This document shows, piece by piece, positions 1 through 13,579 of a stretch of DNA of 64,000 nt. The notes below the pieces were generated by a model. That model saw only the letters and a list, made by a program, of their open reading frames with translations, was not told the DNA's origin and ran no database searches. Both the position numbers and the translations under genes were made by a program. The first letter of the stretch is position 1; every line of letters begins with the position of its first letter. Source of the stretch: Caprella mutica (lineage: Eukaryota; Arthropoda; Malacostraca; Amphipoda; Caprellidae); the NCBI GenBank assembly GCA_947561585.1, contig CANNZV010000333.1, forward strand, positions 186,001 to 250,000, written 5' to 3'.

Positions 1-765
1 GAAAGATTTATAAAATGAAATATGGACGAATTTAAAAAGGAAAGATGAAAATAATCAGGTCAAATTTATAGGTTCACTTAAAGAGTTTTATGATAGAGTT
101 TGCACCATAAATGTTTAGATACCTATGACACTGATGAGTTGGGACACCACTTCATAGCATCGTGGTAGATAAACTATCTCTCTTGTTCTGGTCATCAGGA
201 GCTGACCAAAATCTAGCTCATTTTTGACTACCATTAAAAACCCGCCCATGTCCACACCCAATAGGTGAGACCCGGCAGACGTACAGATCCTAGGTTGGTA
301 ATTGGTAACTGATACTGTGATGCTATTAACAATCGGTAACGTTTTCAGCTAGGCTGACCCCCCCCCCCCTGGTCTTCCGGTCTAAACAGCTGCATTTTTA
401 TAATGATTATGATATGTAATTTCAATTTTAATTTTATTTACTCTTGCATAGAGAATCTGTGCTTTTTGATAATGGTAAGAATTTGTATTCTTTTACTTGA
501 TAAGAAGATTCATACTGAACGGGATATCCAATTATCAAGAAGTTATTTAAACTCAACGTTTTTTATATTTCAAGTTTATGAATGAAAAGATTTCCTTTCA
601 TCATCAGGACAAAATTTAGTTATTTATCTTTGTCCTGATGATGAATGGAAATCTCTCTATTCGAAAGCTTGTAAAAAACTTCAACGCTGAGTTTAATTAG
701 CCTATTGAAAAACTATTTTCTGTAGAACATTCTCTTTATAATTATAATTTATGTATACCAAGGGC
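1..765. other. AT-rich DNA, no gene seen
   Basis: Low-complexity AT-rich sequence with a C-homopolymer of about 14 near 358-371. Short open frames such as the one at 403-585 are AT-rich, carry no recognisable motif and look like chance. I see no repeat boundary here that I can defend. Confidence 0.6.
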
Positions 766-850
766 CAAATTGTGAGGGGATCAAATAACGGGTCGTCAAA
801 TTACCAGAAGTCAAATTACCAATAGAAGTTGTGTTTATAATTATTTTAAC
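766..850. repeat. short 15-bp subrepeat cluster, possible single transposon end
   Basis: About four degenerate units spaced near 15 bp, with a core like TCAAATTACC, follow the sequence AAGGGCCAAATTG. The spacing and the A/T-TT-CC skeleton match the subterminal repeats of the nonautonomous elements elsewhere in the window. I did not find a convincing partner end. A GGGCCAAA complement near 2106-2114 is too short to rely on. It may be a solo or truncated end. Confidence 0.3.
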
Positions 851-3800
851 AATAACTCAAACTTACGACAATCTTTTCAGAATTATATTCCACGTCGTTT
901 TCACCATTTAACTGTGAATTCGAAAGACTGTTCCAACTGACAGTGGTAAATATAACTTTGGCACTGTGTCGTAAGATGTTCAGAGTCACCAGTCTTTGTC
1001 GTGGTGAGATTAATTACCCTAATGTATCTGATTCCTCATCCTTCAACTGAAGAAGAACATCTGTCGATCTCTTTTTCTTGCAATAAATCCAAGAGACTTC
1101 TCCACTCATTCTATTCAGCTGATCAAGGTTTTTGCAATGCGAAATACTTCTAATAAGAATTGTAATATATTTTGTAGTTTAATATAAAGAGGATTTTTTT
1201 CCATTTGAATTTTTATTACCAATTGATAATGGCAAACAAACTTCGAACGTCATATAGACCTTGAACTAAAGTTCAAACGCCAGGATGTACAAATATAATG
1301 AATGGACATGGGAACTTCTCAACATTCAATTTGGACAGTGAGTGAAGTTTAGCTATGTGTATTAACTGACTGCCACTGTTTGTTACTTTCAAAGGAAGGA
1401 AGTTATCACTGCGAGCAAAAACTTCCATCACCTCAGAGCTATTTTCTCCTCCACTGATTTCTGCTCAAATAGAGGCTAAAGTTTTCGCTCAGAGACAAAT
1501 TTCACAAGCCATTGCTCAGCCATTGTAGCGTCTCCAGAGATCGGATGCCTACCTATTTATTTAAAAAAACTCATTATTTGATGCATTTGCTCAACTTTTT
1601 GATCTTTTGGTATTAAAGTTAAAATGAATGTAGTCTACCTAGCTACAGTGTAATTTATTTGAAGGAAAAAGTGTAACACATTATACGTAAATTAGATACT
1701 ATATCGTTTATAAGTTGATATTTTGAATCAAATAATTATTGGAAATTAATTGAATTTAATGAGTATATACAGTTATAAACCCAATAATTTAAATAACTAA
1801 TTATACTATTGAATATTCTTAAATTGAGCCAGCTGCTGAAATATAAATATAACCTTATCAAAATATTAATGAATAACAAAACTATGTTTATTTCTCTTTC
1901 AAAATGTTCGTTATTTCATGTTAAAAATGTTTTTTTAATTAAATATCTCTAGAAAAAGTGAAACTACTTTTTCATTCTATATATAAATTTCCTAATTAAA
2001 GATTCATTTTCAATTGCATTATTATTGATAATGTTATTGTCAATTAATAGGTTGAATAAAAATTTCATGCAGCAAAGTACAGTGAAAAGCTAAGACGCTG
2101 TTTGGCCCTTTAAAAAATCAGAAAAAGCAATGCTTACCCTTTTCATCTGGTTCTGAAGTCGCTTTTACTATACACCAAGAAATATAAATTATAGCATGAT
2201 ATATCAGAAATGTTTTTTATTCTCTCATATCTTTTTTGAGTCTCAATTTTGACGATATTTTAAAATAATCTTTGTTATATAATTCGTATCATGTTTTGTT
2301 TTATCATTAATAAATTTATTCAAACAGCAGATTGATCATTCATCATCACATCTTTTTCACCACTCTCTATACCATTTGTCTGATCCAGAGAGAAGTAGAT
2401 ATAATATTATATCATTACTTATAAGCGAATATAGTCTTATTTCTATCTAAATTTCTATTGCTATTTCCCATCTCCCTCCCCCAACAATTTTCTAACCTGA
2501 TTTCCTATTTGAATGTACATCATTATGAGATCACTAATTAAACATATGTATACTACATTAATAAATGTGCAAAAAGAGAAGTGATGCATATTGGATAAGT
2601 TCATCCACATCTAGAGTATAATAACTAAATTTAAATGACTTTAACGATAAAAAAAAATTGGGATATGAGAGGTGTAAGATGGGGTTCGATTGGAGGTTCG
2701 ATGAAATGGCACCTCTACGAAAATTAGAAATCATTAATTCAATTTGTTAAACAGAAATATTTCCCCGTTTCTCAGAAAATAACCCAGTAAATACAATATA
2801 TTATCTTTGACGTTAGATTGCTGTAGATCTCATCGCTGACGAAGCTTTGCGAGAGAGAAGATAATTTGATACGTGTCAAGACGTCTCGAAGACGGGGATA
2901 TACGACGTCATGAGGAGTCTGGCCACCTCACGTCTTGCGAAGATGGAGGATAGACCACATCGAACTGACACCGAATAGCATTCCCCACTTAAATTCTCCG
3001 AATAAATTTGATTAATAACTATATTTCGTCAATAATATGGTTTGGTAATAACATTTATACCTTATTGAATTGCCATGAAGATGCTTATAATTTGGAATGA
3101 AAAGTATTGACCAGAAACTAATTAAAACCAAATCTGAGGCCTTGCGATAGCATGTCTATTAATACACTAACAAGCATGCTAAAGTGACTCTCACAATATT
3201 TTAAAAGCAATGAATTTGTTCCACAGTTATACTATATATGGTATCCGAATTCGTGTTGAAATATTAGAGCTGAAAAAAATCTAAAAGTGCTTCATAAATA
3301 GATGGGCAATATTGAAATTATACCTGTCAGGTCTGTCAAAAGACCTGTCAGCACAGTTATTGAGGCTTCACTTGGATCTCACATCAAATGAATTTTTCAC
3401 TACTTGCATCAAAAAGAGGACACAACACCCAAACAAGAGCCTCGATGCTAATTTATAAAAAAACAGAAGTATTTCAGTAAGAAATTTTTTTTCCCAAAAA
3501 TTTCATTAAAATGGTTCTCCTGAAAAGTACATTTTATCGATTTCAAAAGGCATCAACTCCTTCAGTTTCTAAGCTAGAGACGTTAAGTTTGTTCCATTTT
3601 ACTCACAAATTGATTGCTCACAATGTTACGTACGTTTTTTTTCAAATTTCTCAATGTGTTAGGAGGTATATGTTTTTGAAACATAATTAGAAAAAACTCT
3701 TTAACAATTTTTCTTAGACGAAATTGAAAAAAATAGCTCAGTAACTTTGTAGACAACTAAATTTTGAACAAGATGAAACCAACATTATGTATCTAGTTTG

Positions 3801-5274
3801 AGAATTGTATGAGTTGATGTCTTTTGAAAGTACCGCCCTAATTGTTTTTTTTTTTTTTTGGTGCTGGGGGGTGAAGAGGGCAAATACAAAAAAAATCCTA
3901 TATACCCTGAAAATGCAAATTTGTATATTACTTTAATAAATAGAATTATTTCAGGGAGACGGACTAGTCCCCTTGATTTAACACTTTGAGCTCTTCAGAT
4001 ATATTGACAATAATACGGAAATTCAACATAGCTAGCGATATATTGGGAATTGTATTAAATACATAAATAAATTCTATTCTATTGAAGTTCTATTTTTGGT
4101 AACAAAAGTGAAAATGGAAGAGCCATTGGAGGGTAGCTATACAGTCGAATAAGTGACTTACAAGATTTAATGACATTCTTACGAGATAAATTCTCGAATT
4201 TCGTTACCACAAATAAGAAGTAAAACGAATCCTATTATGTTTTTTTAATTATCATTATTAAAAAACTATATTTTTCCATGAAGAATATGAATATCGTCAT
4301 AAATTTAAATTTAAATATTGAATGGTGTGATAACAGATTCATTTAATTCTTCTGAAGAGATGTAAATGCTCAATTGTACCTTAATTGTGACGATCCAATT
4401 GAAGCTAATGATCTAATCAGTTAAATGAAAAAACATCCTTAAATTTTTTTTTTTTTTTTTTTTTTTTTATAAAGGCCCCCTGCCTTAAATTGTTTAACTT
4501 AATTAGATGTCTTTGAATGACAAGAAGATTTTCACAAAATGATGGGGATCGTCGTTAATTTGTTGGACACATCTAGATCTGTCATATGAAGAAAATATTA
4601 ACCGAATCTTTTGCAATTTCTTCACTCAGAGGTGGTCTGATATCTTGCCTTGACGTTTATTCTCACTTAACATGTTAGATGTGACATATATATGCGTAGT
4701 CTGAAATTTCAGTTTTATCTCTTATCACCACTTTCAATGAAAGACTGATTAATTAGTTTATCATTTAACTTTGTAAGGTGATATAAAAACAGATTTTTCT
4801 TGGCCTAATAATTGTTCTCCAATTATTTGATATATCTCAGCAAATAAATCTAACAAAAAAATTATTTTTAACTTAAAACTTATGCAAATTACAGCAGTTA
4901 TGATGATTACGATAATTATGAGCATTATATTATTAAATTGATGACCATGCTATTTTATACCAATATTGATTAAGTATCTTCAATGTAACCTATCTATTTT
5001 GAGTGATTCTATCCTATATACACTAATATATTTTTTCCTATGTACACTATATGTATACTAATATTACCTAACCTGTCGTGTATTCTTATATTGTTTATCA
5101 AATCATTTATTTTGTGTACGATTCTTAAGACTTATAGAAAAAAACCCACTAAATTTTGATGAAAAAAAAATTAATACTTTTATTTACAATAAGTTATTGG
5201 CCCTTTGAAAAACCTTTATAACTTTATAAATAAACAATTAAAAATTTTATGACGATTTAAGTACGAAGTACAAT
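851..5274. other. long AT-rich stretch without recognised genes
   Basis: Mostly AT-rich unique-looking sequence. Poly-T tracts lie near 3846-3860 and 4446-4469. No transposase, RNA gene or tandem array was recognised. The only compositional exception is the GC-richer island at 2820-2985, listed separately. Confidence 0.55.
2820..2985 (-). other. GC-richer island with an open minus-strand frame
   Basis: This island is visibly richer in G and C than its surroundings and contains several GACGTC/ACGTCT-like words. On the minus strand one frame stays open for roughly 40 codons and includes the peptide RREVARLLMTSYIP before a stop. An AG acceptor-like site follows a pyrimidine-poor tract, and no good donor is present. 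It could be an exon fragment, a processed remnant or chance. I cannot assign a family. Confidence 0.15.
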
Positions 5275-5283
5275 ATCTGTCGT

Positions 5284-6490
5284 GTGCGCGGAAAAATCTG
5301 CTGAGGAAAACTCCATGTTGCTGAAAGTTCCACTGGGAAAATTCTACTGCGGAAAACTCGACTGAGGAAAATTCCACTAAGGAAAATTTCACTGGGAAAA
5401 TTTCACTGCGGAAAGTTCCACAGAGGAAAATTCCAATAAGCAAAACACAATATTTCAAAATCAATCAGGAATTTTTTTAGAATTCACTGGAAAAATAGAA
5501 TGTATTTATTATTTTCTAAAATAATACTATTCCGTCAAAATGGCAGTCCAAAATATATTTTGATAAATTATTTTAGCTGAGCAGGTGATACTGTTCCAGT
5601 AAGTTGATTGATAGGAAACGTTTACTTCATTAAAATAATTATTTATCTCTGTTCTATGAAATATTAGCAGAGTGTAGGATAGTGTAATTTGTTTTTGTGT
5701 TACTTCTATTCTTACATCATTTAATTCATGTGTTTTCGATAGTGTAATTGTACTGGTTTAAAGTTTAATCTCTTGTATTTTTCTTGGATATAAAGATGAA
5801 AATGGATTTACATTCCTGCAAGATAAAGCACATAGCTTACATTAAAAATCAAATTTTCGTACAAATACGAGGCAATTTACTCACGCTTGAAACGATTAGT
5901 GTGCGGGTTTCAAGACGGTAATTGATATCACAACTGAGCTGTGTTAATATTTTCACAAGATATAGCGCATACCTTACATTAATAAATTAATTGTTATTGT
6001 TCTTTTATTGTTGTTTCTATATTTAATATGTTTAAATTGTAAAATCTGTCCATAGCATTAACTTGTAAATTGATTGTACTCTTTGTGCTCATTGTCTTTT
6101 AGTTACAAAATATCGTCTCGTATAACAAATATTTTATTTGCCCCTACTTAAAACTCGAACTTACATTCAGAATGAAAATTAACTTAACTATAATCAGATT
6201 TGCGGAACAAGAGGCTAAACAGAAATTATTTAATATTTTTTAAAGTAAAGTATCTCAAGTAGAAGTAGCTTAACCATTCTTAATGTACACTAAGTTAATT
6301 TATATAAATATATATTATATAACCACTTAAAAAGAAACTGTGTAATGAATATCACAAAAGCTTATATAATATGAAGATGATAGTTTCTAAAGTATTGTTT
6401 AAGAAAATGAGCAGTGCAATTTATATATATATTTACATACAGTGGAATTTTCCTTGGTGGAGCTTCTCTCAGTGGAATTTTCCTTGAACC
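5284..6490. mobile_element. nonautonomous DNA transposon, 15-bp-subrepeat type (family E)
   Basis: The left end (5284 to about 5440) is a run of about ten 14-15 bp units resembling GGAAAATTCCACTGA. The right end (6440-6490) carries the inverted motif and finishes CCTTGAACC, which reads GGTTCAAGG from outside. Flanks ATCTGTCGT (5275-5283) and ATCTGTAAA (6491-6499) agree at 6 of 9 positions, consistent with an old 9-bp target duplication. The interior is AT-rich and non-coding. The minus-strand open frame over 5216-5464 is only the subrepeat read as codons. Confidence 0.6.
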
Positions 6491-6499
6491 ATCTGTAAA

Positions 6500-9266
6500 T
6501 GACCTCCATTATTGCTAACACAATAACGTGCCCTTTAAATGATGCTGTTCATTACTTTAATTAATGTTTCTGGTGTTATTCTGATGTAATGAGCGACCTC
6601 TGGTGGCGAAAATTAGTGTGAAAAGTGTGATATCACCTGAGTCATCATTGATTTAAATTCTATTTGAATAGTGTGTTCATGTGTGTGCTCTGTGATTCTT
6701 TAAACTATCTACCTAGGGTAGATTTGATGAACTTTCTTATTAAACGTTATAGAATTTCTATTGAGTGATTACTTGTGTAGTTTAATTAATTTCAAATTTA
6801 TTACTTTTGCTACAGAGATTGAGATATACAGATGTTATGGTACCTGTGTGAAATGATATTTAACGATAAGTAGTGATTTGATGCTTAATGTATTATAGTG
6901 ATAACCCGGTGACTTTATACAAATATCGTCTTCAACATTCAACAGCTAGACTGGGCTGGATGCTACGTCTTGTTGAAAAAAACCCGCCCAGTTCTTTTTA
7001 TTTCAGGCAACAAATATTCTCTATTCATTCCAATCATTCGTGACGGCGTGATACCACACCAGACTGTCACTTTAGCAGTGTAAAGGCTTGTTCACACAAA
7101 TCAGTGTTCTATCCGTGACGTGTGCATTCCGTGTACCCCATATTACGGTACATTAACAATTTAACATGGTATAATCATATATTTATTCTCTTAATTAAAA
7201 CTCTTATGTTTTTGTCCAAGTATTCAATTGACGAACCACAATGCAATAAGTGGAAATATTAATATGTATGCTACAATTTGCAAGAGAAAAAACAGATCTA
7301 TTCGTCAGTACTATATTGAGTTCTTATACACTGTGACAAGTATATTCCATCCCGGAAAATTCCACCCAAGCTATATTTCATAATACAACTATTTTCTTAG
7401 AATTCACCTCCTACTTTGCAAATATCTTCTTTTTGTTAAATTGTTCATTGTGTGGAATATACCGCGAGGGGAGGAGGAATTTACCTTGAACCCTTTACAC
7501 ATATTGTATTTTTTTGCTATAGAATGTTTTTTTTTTAATTAGAGTATATGGCAATATGAGCATTCAAAGCTCCCCATGTGATAGCAGTTGATATTGCAAC
7601 TTTGAATAATATATTTAGTAATTTGAATTATTTTCATATAAAAAGAAAATATGCATCAATCAATAAAGATTAGATTGCATTGATTTATAACAACATTTTA
7701 TGTAAGGAATGCAGTTATCATTCAGTTCATTTGCAATCATGTACTGTCAACATATTCAGGATGGCCGAGTGGATAGCATTGCTGACTACAGGACAGGTGG
7801 CTCAGACGATTGGGGAAACTGATTCTGGTTTGCTGCGAACATTTAGATAATAAGTATATGTACGCTTCAATAATTTAGAGTACAATGAATAGTTAAATAA
7901 TATCCCCCCCTCCTCACAAGAGGATTGAGAGGTGGAAGTGACTCTCATGGGTTTGGTTGTAATATTCATTCAATTATTTTCTGTCGCATATCATCAAACA
8001 TAAAAAGTATGATACGTGAAAGGGTTTCCATAAATATTTATGAGTATTTATCTCAAACTTCATTTCTAGGATTTTATCCTAAACATGGCTCATATTAAAA
8101 ATTACATAAATTTCCAGTATATTCATTACATAAACATGATAATTTTATATAGTAATATAAGAAATAAAAGAAATATTTCAACCATTTATTTGTCAGACAA
8201 TAACGTATTCATTCAATATTTTTAAAACTCCCATTGTCAATCGAGTTTTTGAATGATGAAATGTTATTTCAGCAACATTTACTATATGTTGGAGTTCACG
8301 AATAGGAGAGAAAATTCGCAGAGAGGATTAACCGGTGAAAATTTATCTGAAGGTTTTGACCGCTGGGGAATTTAACTTCATGGAAAGTGAAAATGATGTT
8401 GTTGGATGTAAAATGATTTTACGTATTTTTTGCAGTTTTATTTCTCGACAATTCATCCAGTGCCGGATTAAGAACTCTAATATCCGGATCTGAGGATTCC
8501 CCAATAGAAAGTGTTCATATTTAAAAAAATGAATGCACCATGAAGCGAAATTTCCGGCTTTACAGAATATTGAATTTCAATTGGAGCATATGTCAGGTAA
8601 TTCTAGAATTCGTTTTTAAAGTTTATTTGATTGAATTATAGCAAAAAGGGGGAGTCATGATTGTATCGATTGTTATTCTTTTTAAATTTATTAATTTTAA
8701 TGGCAAATTGCACGTTTATTTATATTTCATTTTACCAAGCATTTCACATTATATAGTAATATATTCGATTAGTAAATGAATTGTATGAAATATCTAATAC
8801 ATAGTTTTGATAATTGTTCGAAACGTACCCTGACACATGAATGTCTGTCGATTTGAATCCCTTTCCGCATGTTCCTGTTAGTTCATTATACGAAATTACA
8901 AACATTTACTGCATTCTAATGATGCAATCAAATTCATTGCGTTAATTCTAGTTGTGTAAATTGCTTCCTTTGCAAGATATCAATTCAATGAAATTGTCTT
9001 TGCGAAACGTGCTTCCAAAATAATTTGCTGGGTTAGAGCTGGTTTGTTTTTATTAAGAAATGTGCGGTGAATACCAGAATTCATTTCGTTTTACTATGAC
9101 ACTTTTCGACAAAAATGTCGCACATTACAATAATAATCTATCGTCAGTTACTGAAAAATATATTTCACATTTTTAGTTTTTTTACCAACAATATTCTATC
9201 GCTTCAAATTGATTTTGTTTTATGTAACATTTTTTCAAATATTATTATTCCATGCACTCTTAATAT
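6500..9266. other. AT-rich DNA with a possible SINE scrap
   Basis: Mostly unique-looking AT-rich sequence. It holds the tRNA A-box-like segment near 7760. A short inverted pair of CCGGATTAAG-type and CCGGCTTTAC-type sequence lies near 8460-8565 and could be a small decayed MITE. No coding sequence was recognised. Confidence 0.5.
7758..7840 (+). repeat. tRNA A-box-like SINE fragment
   Basis: GGATGGCCGAGTGG closely resembles the D-arm/A-box of a Ser- or Leu-type tRNA. It is followed by TTGCTGACTACAGGACAGGTGG and a GATTGGGGAAACTGA-like tail. A partly similar tail with a B-box-like GTTCGAATCCC occurs near 18550. There is no intact cloverleaf or B-box here, so this is at best a truncated tRNA-derived SINE. 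Confidence 0.3.
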
Positions 9267-9541
9267 TGTAATAGCATTATTGTATACTCAATTGTAATAG
9301 CATTATTGCATACTCAATTGTAATAGCATTATTGTATACTCAATTGTAATAGCATTATTGCATACTCAATTGTAATAGCATTATTGCATACTCAATTGTA
9401 ATAGCATTATTGCATACTCAATTGTAATAGCATTATTGCATACTCAATTGTAATAGCATTATTGTATACTCAATTGTAATAGCATTATTGCATACTCAAT
9501 TGTAATAGCATTATTGTATACTCAATTGTAATACCATTATT
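9267..9541. repeat. 26-bp minisatellite, about 10 copies
   Basis: Tandem units of ATTGTAATAGCATTATTG plus CATACTCA, 26 bp in all. A single C/T polymorphism in GCATA/GTATA alternates between copies. The array is nearly homogeneous, which suggests recent expansion. The open frame at 9115-9297 only runs into it and is not a gene. Confidence 0.95.
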
Positions 9542-9544
9542 TGT

Positions 9545-10660
9545 TTTAAAATTTCGCAAAGTTATCTACCTGTAAAATAGTATTCAAAATTCACCACCCA
9601 AATTATTCATTTAAATTTATGTAAATTGTTTTCCTTCCTTTCACTACTCACGTCTAACTCTCTGTAAATAATATATGTACAGATACGGACTTTGCCTTGG
9701 ACTTTCTAACTAAAGAATCTTTTTATTTTTCTTTGCATTTTGACATGAAAAAGTTTAATTTGAAGTTCAAAATATAACCTATTTGTGCAATTCATATGAT
9801 TTAATTATTTCATTAAACGATTAACCAAAAAATGAACCTGCTTAGATGATTAAAATTACCTGACTTGAATTTATCATACTATCCTTAGTATTTGTTTGAA
9901 TTTCTATACCGTGAGTCATTTTCGCTTTAAAAACAGTTTCTAACAGTGTAAGAATTATATTCCAATGCAGGGAAATGTTGCTACATGAATAGTCTTTATT
10001 CATTATCTATAAAGTTTGCAAAAGAATAGCAAGACAGAAAATACTCTGCCAAAACATTACCAAAGGATTTACTGCAGAGAAAACATCTGTTTTATCGATG
10101 GGGAAGTTTCTAAAGTTTTTATCTACTTGCTGAAGAATTTCGCACTTTAGTTTGGAAAGTTGGGAGGAAATTTTATTCATTGGGAATAGGAAGCAACTTA
10201 TAATGCTATAATGATAAATATATTGCTAAGGTTATATAATTTTGTTGTAGCGGTCTCTGGCCGCTCTACGAAATAGGCCAGTTACCCCTCCAATCAATAT
10301 TTCTTTATTATATTTTTATATTCATTAAAATAGTACGTATTGTATTTTCATCATTAGATTTAGTGATCAAATTGATTTCTGCATTGAAAATATTTATACA
10401 TATTCTAATCCTAACATTACATTCCTTTTGTATAAAAATATTGTGTTTTTGTTAATATTAGTTTAGTAATAATTGTATAGTTTCTAATTGTTTTTGAAAT
10501 TCTAATAATCTGGTATCTTATAGGATTTTCATTCTCCTTGATATGTTGCTAAAAGGGATATTAGTAAGACGGTTACCATAGTCTGGGAATGGACTTTGCC
10601 TTAACGGTCTAAATACGGCGTTATAGTTTGGCACATAAGGTTACCCCAGGCGGCTAACAT
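9545..10660. other. AT-rich DNA, no gene seen
   Basis: No recognisable coding or RNA gene. A small GC-richer patch near 10245-10285 contains a short inverted pair, AGCGGTCT and GGCCGCTCT. Confidence 0.5.
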
Positions 10661-10667
10661 TTTGTTT

Positions 10668-11000
10668 AGATGTTTCTGCCGTCCAGTCCACTGCTCATGC
10701 ATGCATATTCACGGACTACAGTGTATAGAATATAGTAGTGACAATTGAGACAGTTAGTGTACGTGACGTCATCACAGCAACACTCTAATATTAAATTTAA
10801 GACAATCGAAGAGTGTTAAATTATGAACAAATGTTTATTTATTGGCAATATAAGAAAAGAGTACTGGTGTATTCAGTTATTCAAACTACTTGACCCTAAT
10901 TTTCGATTAAGTCTGTTGCCTTAATGACGTCACGATAACAAATCACTCTATTGTCACTACTACGTATATAGCAGTGGACCGAAAAACAGACCTAATAATG
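10668..11000. mobile_element. foldback-type MITE with CRE-like sites
   Basis: The left arm (about 10680-10790) and right arm (about 10905-10990) are imperfect inverted repeats. Both read from outside as GTCCACTGCT, then TAGTAGTGACAAT, then GTGACGTCAT. The loop between them is AT-rich. Each arm carries the palindrome TGACGTCA, an exact cAMP-response-element core. The element abuts the 19-bp array that follows. I could not define a target duplication, so the superfamily is unknown. Confidence 0.55.
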
Positions 11001-11057
11001 TAGCTGAGAGACGTTGTTCTAGTTACAGTACTAGAATTTCCTGGGGTTTCCCTTAAC

Positions 11058-12409
11058 GGAAATGATAAATATTATTGCTAATGATAAATAATATTGTTAA
11101 TGATAAATATTATTGCTAATGATAAATAATATTGCTAATGATAAATATTATTGCTAATGATAAATAATATTGATAATGATAAATATTATTGCTAATGATA
11201 AATAATATTGATAATGATAAATATTATTGCTAATGATAAATAATATTGATAATGATAAATATTATTGCTAATTATAAATAATATTGATAATGATAAATAT
11301 TATTGCTAATGATAAATAATATTGTTAATGATAAATATTATTGCTAATGATAAATAATATTGTTAATGATAAATATTATTGCTAATGATAAATAATATTG
11401 CTAATGATAAATATTATTGCTAATGATAAATAATATTGATAATGATAAATATTATTGCTAATGATAAATAATATTGTTAATGATAAATATTATTGCTAAT
11501 GATAAATATTATTGCTAATGATAAATAATATTGTTAATGATAAATATTATTGCTAATGATAAATAATATTGTTAATGATAAATATTATTGCTAATGATAA
11601 ATAATATTGCTAATGATAAATATTATTGCTAATGATAAATAATATTGCTAATGATAAATATTATTGCTAATGATAAATAATATTGCTAATGATAAATATT
11701 ATTGCTAATGATAAATAATATTGATAATGATAAATATTATTGCTAATGATAAATAATATTGTTAATGATAAATATTATTGCTAATGATAAATATTATTGC
11801 TAATGATAAATAATATTGTTAATGATAAATATTATTGCTAATGATAAATAATATTGCTAATGATAAATATTATTGCTAATGATAAATAATATTGCTAATG
11901 ATAAATATTATTGCTAATGATAAATAATATTGATAATGATAAATATTATTGCTAATGATAAATAATATTGTTAATGATAAATATTATTGCTAATGATAAA
12001 TATTATTGCTAATGATAAATAATATTGTTAATGATAAATATTATTGCTAATGATAAATAATATTGCTAATGATAAATATTATTGCTAATGATAAATAATA
12101 TTGCTAATGATAAATAATATTGCTAATGATAAATAATATTGCTAATGATAAATAATATTGCTAATGATAAATAATATTACTAATGATAAACAATATTGCT
12201 AATGATAAATAATATTGCTAATGATAAATAATATTGCTAATGAGTAATGATAAATATTGTTTTGGATAAATAATATTGCTAATGATAAATAGTATTGCTA
12301 ATGAGTAATATTATTGCTATGGATAAATATCATTGCTAATAATGAATATTATTGCTAATAATGAATATTATTGCTAATGGGAAATAGTATTGCTAGGGAT
12401 AAATAATAT
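11058..12409. repeat. 19-bp minisatellite, about 70 copies, 38-bp dimer structure
   Basis: The basic unit TAATGATAAATATTATTGC (19 bp) alternates with a variant reading AAATAATATTG. This gives a 38-bp dimer over much of the array. Three places (near 11480, 11770 and 11975) have two identical half-units in a row, showing longer-range duplication. Copies decay towards 12250-12400. The array is broken at 12410 by a transposon, and decayed units resume after 13459. Confidence 0.95.
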
Positions 12410-13458
12410 GGTACCCAACGGATTGGCCGAAAACGAATTTTCCGAGCCCTAATTTGCGGAACCGGATCCTCTGAATACGAATTTGCCGAATTCCAAATTG
12501 GTCGAAAATGGATTCGCCGAAGTAAAGATTCGCCGAAAGACAAATTCACCGAAAGACTTATTTAGAACAGAAAGTAAAATTACACAAAAGTTACAGAAAA
12601 GAAACGAAACAACAAATCATAACCCTTAGTCACACGAAATGATCCTTTAATTATTCTATCTCTTCGTTAATCATTGTGTTAATCTTTGTACCACTAAATG
12701 ATTCTTTGTCTTTCTTATTTTAAAGACGAACAAGTTTTATTCAATCAGTCAGCTATGGGAGCATGTTACATTTCATTCATTTGATCGTTTGGTTGTTTTT
12801 AGATTGTGTGTTACTTGCGCGTTTATTCATTTTTGTGAATGTTCCAAGGTTACTGCCTATTTTTATCCATTGTTAATACAGAAGGTGTTTTGTGGCTGAC
12901 ATTATTAATATTTATTCCATTTATTGGTTTAAAATATAAAATTGTTAGTAATGAACAAACAATTAGATATGTTTATATTTTCCAAATATACCTCTGGCTT
13001 CAACGATGGTGTCACTTGCATGAATAAATTTGTTTCATGTAAAAATATTGATTTCTATCAACCCTACATTATTAATGCCATATACATATTAATATTTAAT
13101 ATATATATATACAGTTAGATATATGAATTTAGAAAAATGATACCGAATTAGCGGAATACAAATTTATATCGCAATAGCAATGTCAAACTCATATAAGAAA
13201 TGTTTTTTTTTCATGCATAAGATATAATGATGAGAACTACAAAGTCCAACAGAATGATATTTTTAAATTCATTAAATTTGATTTTCGACAAATTCGTCTT
13301 TTGGAAAATTTTTCCTTAAACAAATCCGTATTTCGGCAAATCCGTTTCCAGCCAATTTGAGATACGGCAAAAACGTATTCGGAGAATCCGTTTCGGCGAA
13401 TTAGTTTTCGGCAAATTTAGTTTCGGTCAATTCGTTTTCGGAAAATCAGCCTAGACCC
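12410..13458. mobile_element. nonautonomous DNA transposon, family A, copy 1
   Basis: Flanked by the 9-bp duplication AAATAATAT (12401-12409 and 13459-13467). The left end starts GGTACCC and the right end finishes CTAGACCC. Both ends are built from 15-bp units around CCGAAAACGAATTTG and its variants, in opposite orientations. The interior matches the interior of the copy at 47119-48311 in reverse complement, including AAATGATCCTTT-type sequence and the region around the CTTTGTACCACTAAATGAT block. No transposase is present. Insertion was into a 19-bp minisatellite unit. Confidence 0.85.
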
Positions 13459-13579
13459 AAATAATATGGTTAATGGTAAATTATATTACTATTAACTAAA
13501 TGAGTAATAAACATAGGTATTTTCATTGTTTTACATTTTTTCATTAAAAAAATACAAAATTATTGTCTCGTGCTTAATT

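Noticed and set aside
2098..2118. GTTTGGCCCTTT as partner end of the 15-bp cluster at 766
   Set aside because: Only about ten bases agree, with no subrepeats and no matching flanking duplication.
7758..7840. Functional tRNA-Ser or tRNA-Leu gene
   Set aside because: The A-box is good but there is no T-arm B-box and no acceptor-stem pairing. At most a SINE scrap.
9267..12409. CRISPR-like array
   Set aside because: Units are contiguous with no unique spacers, and the setting is eukaryotic. These are minisatellites.
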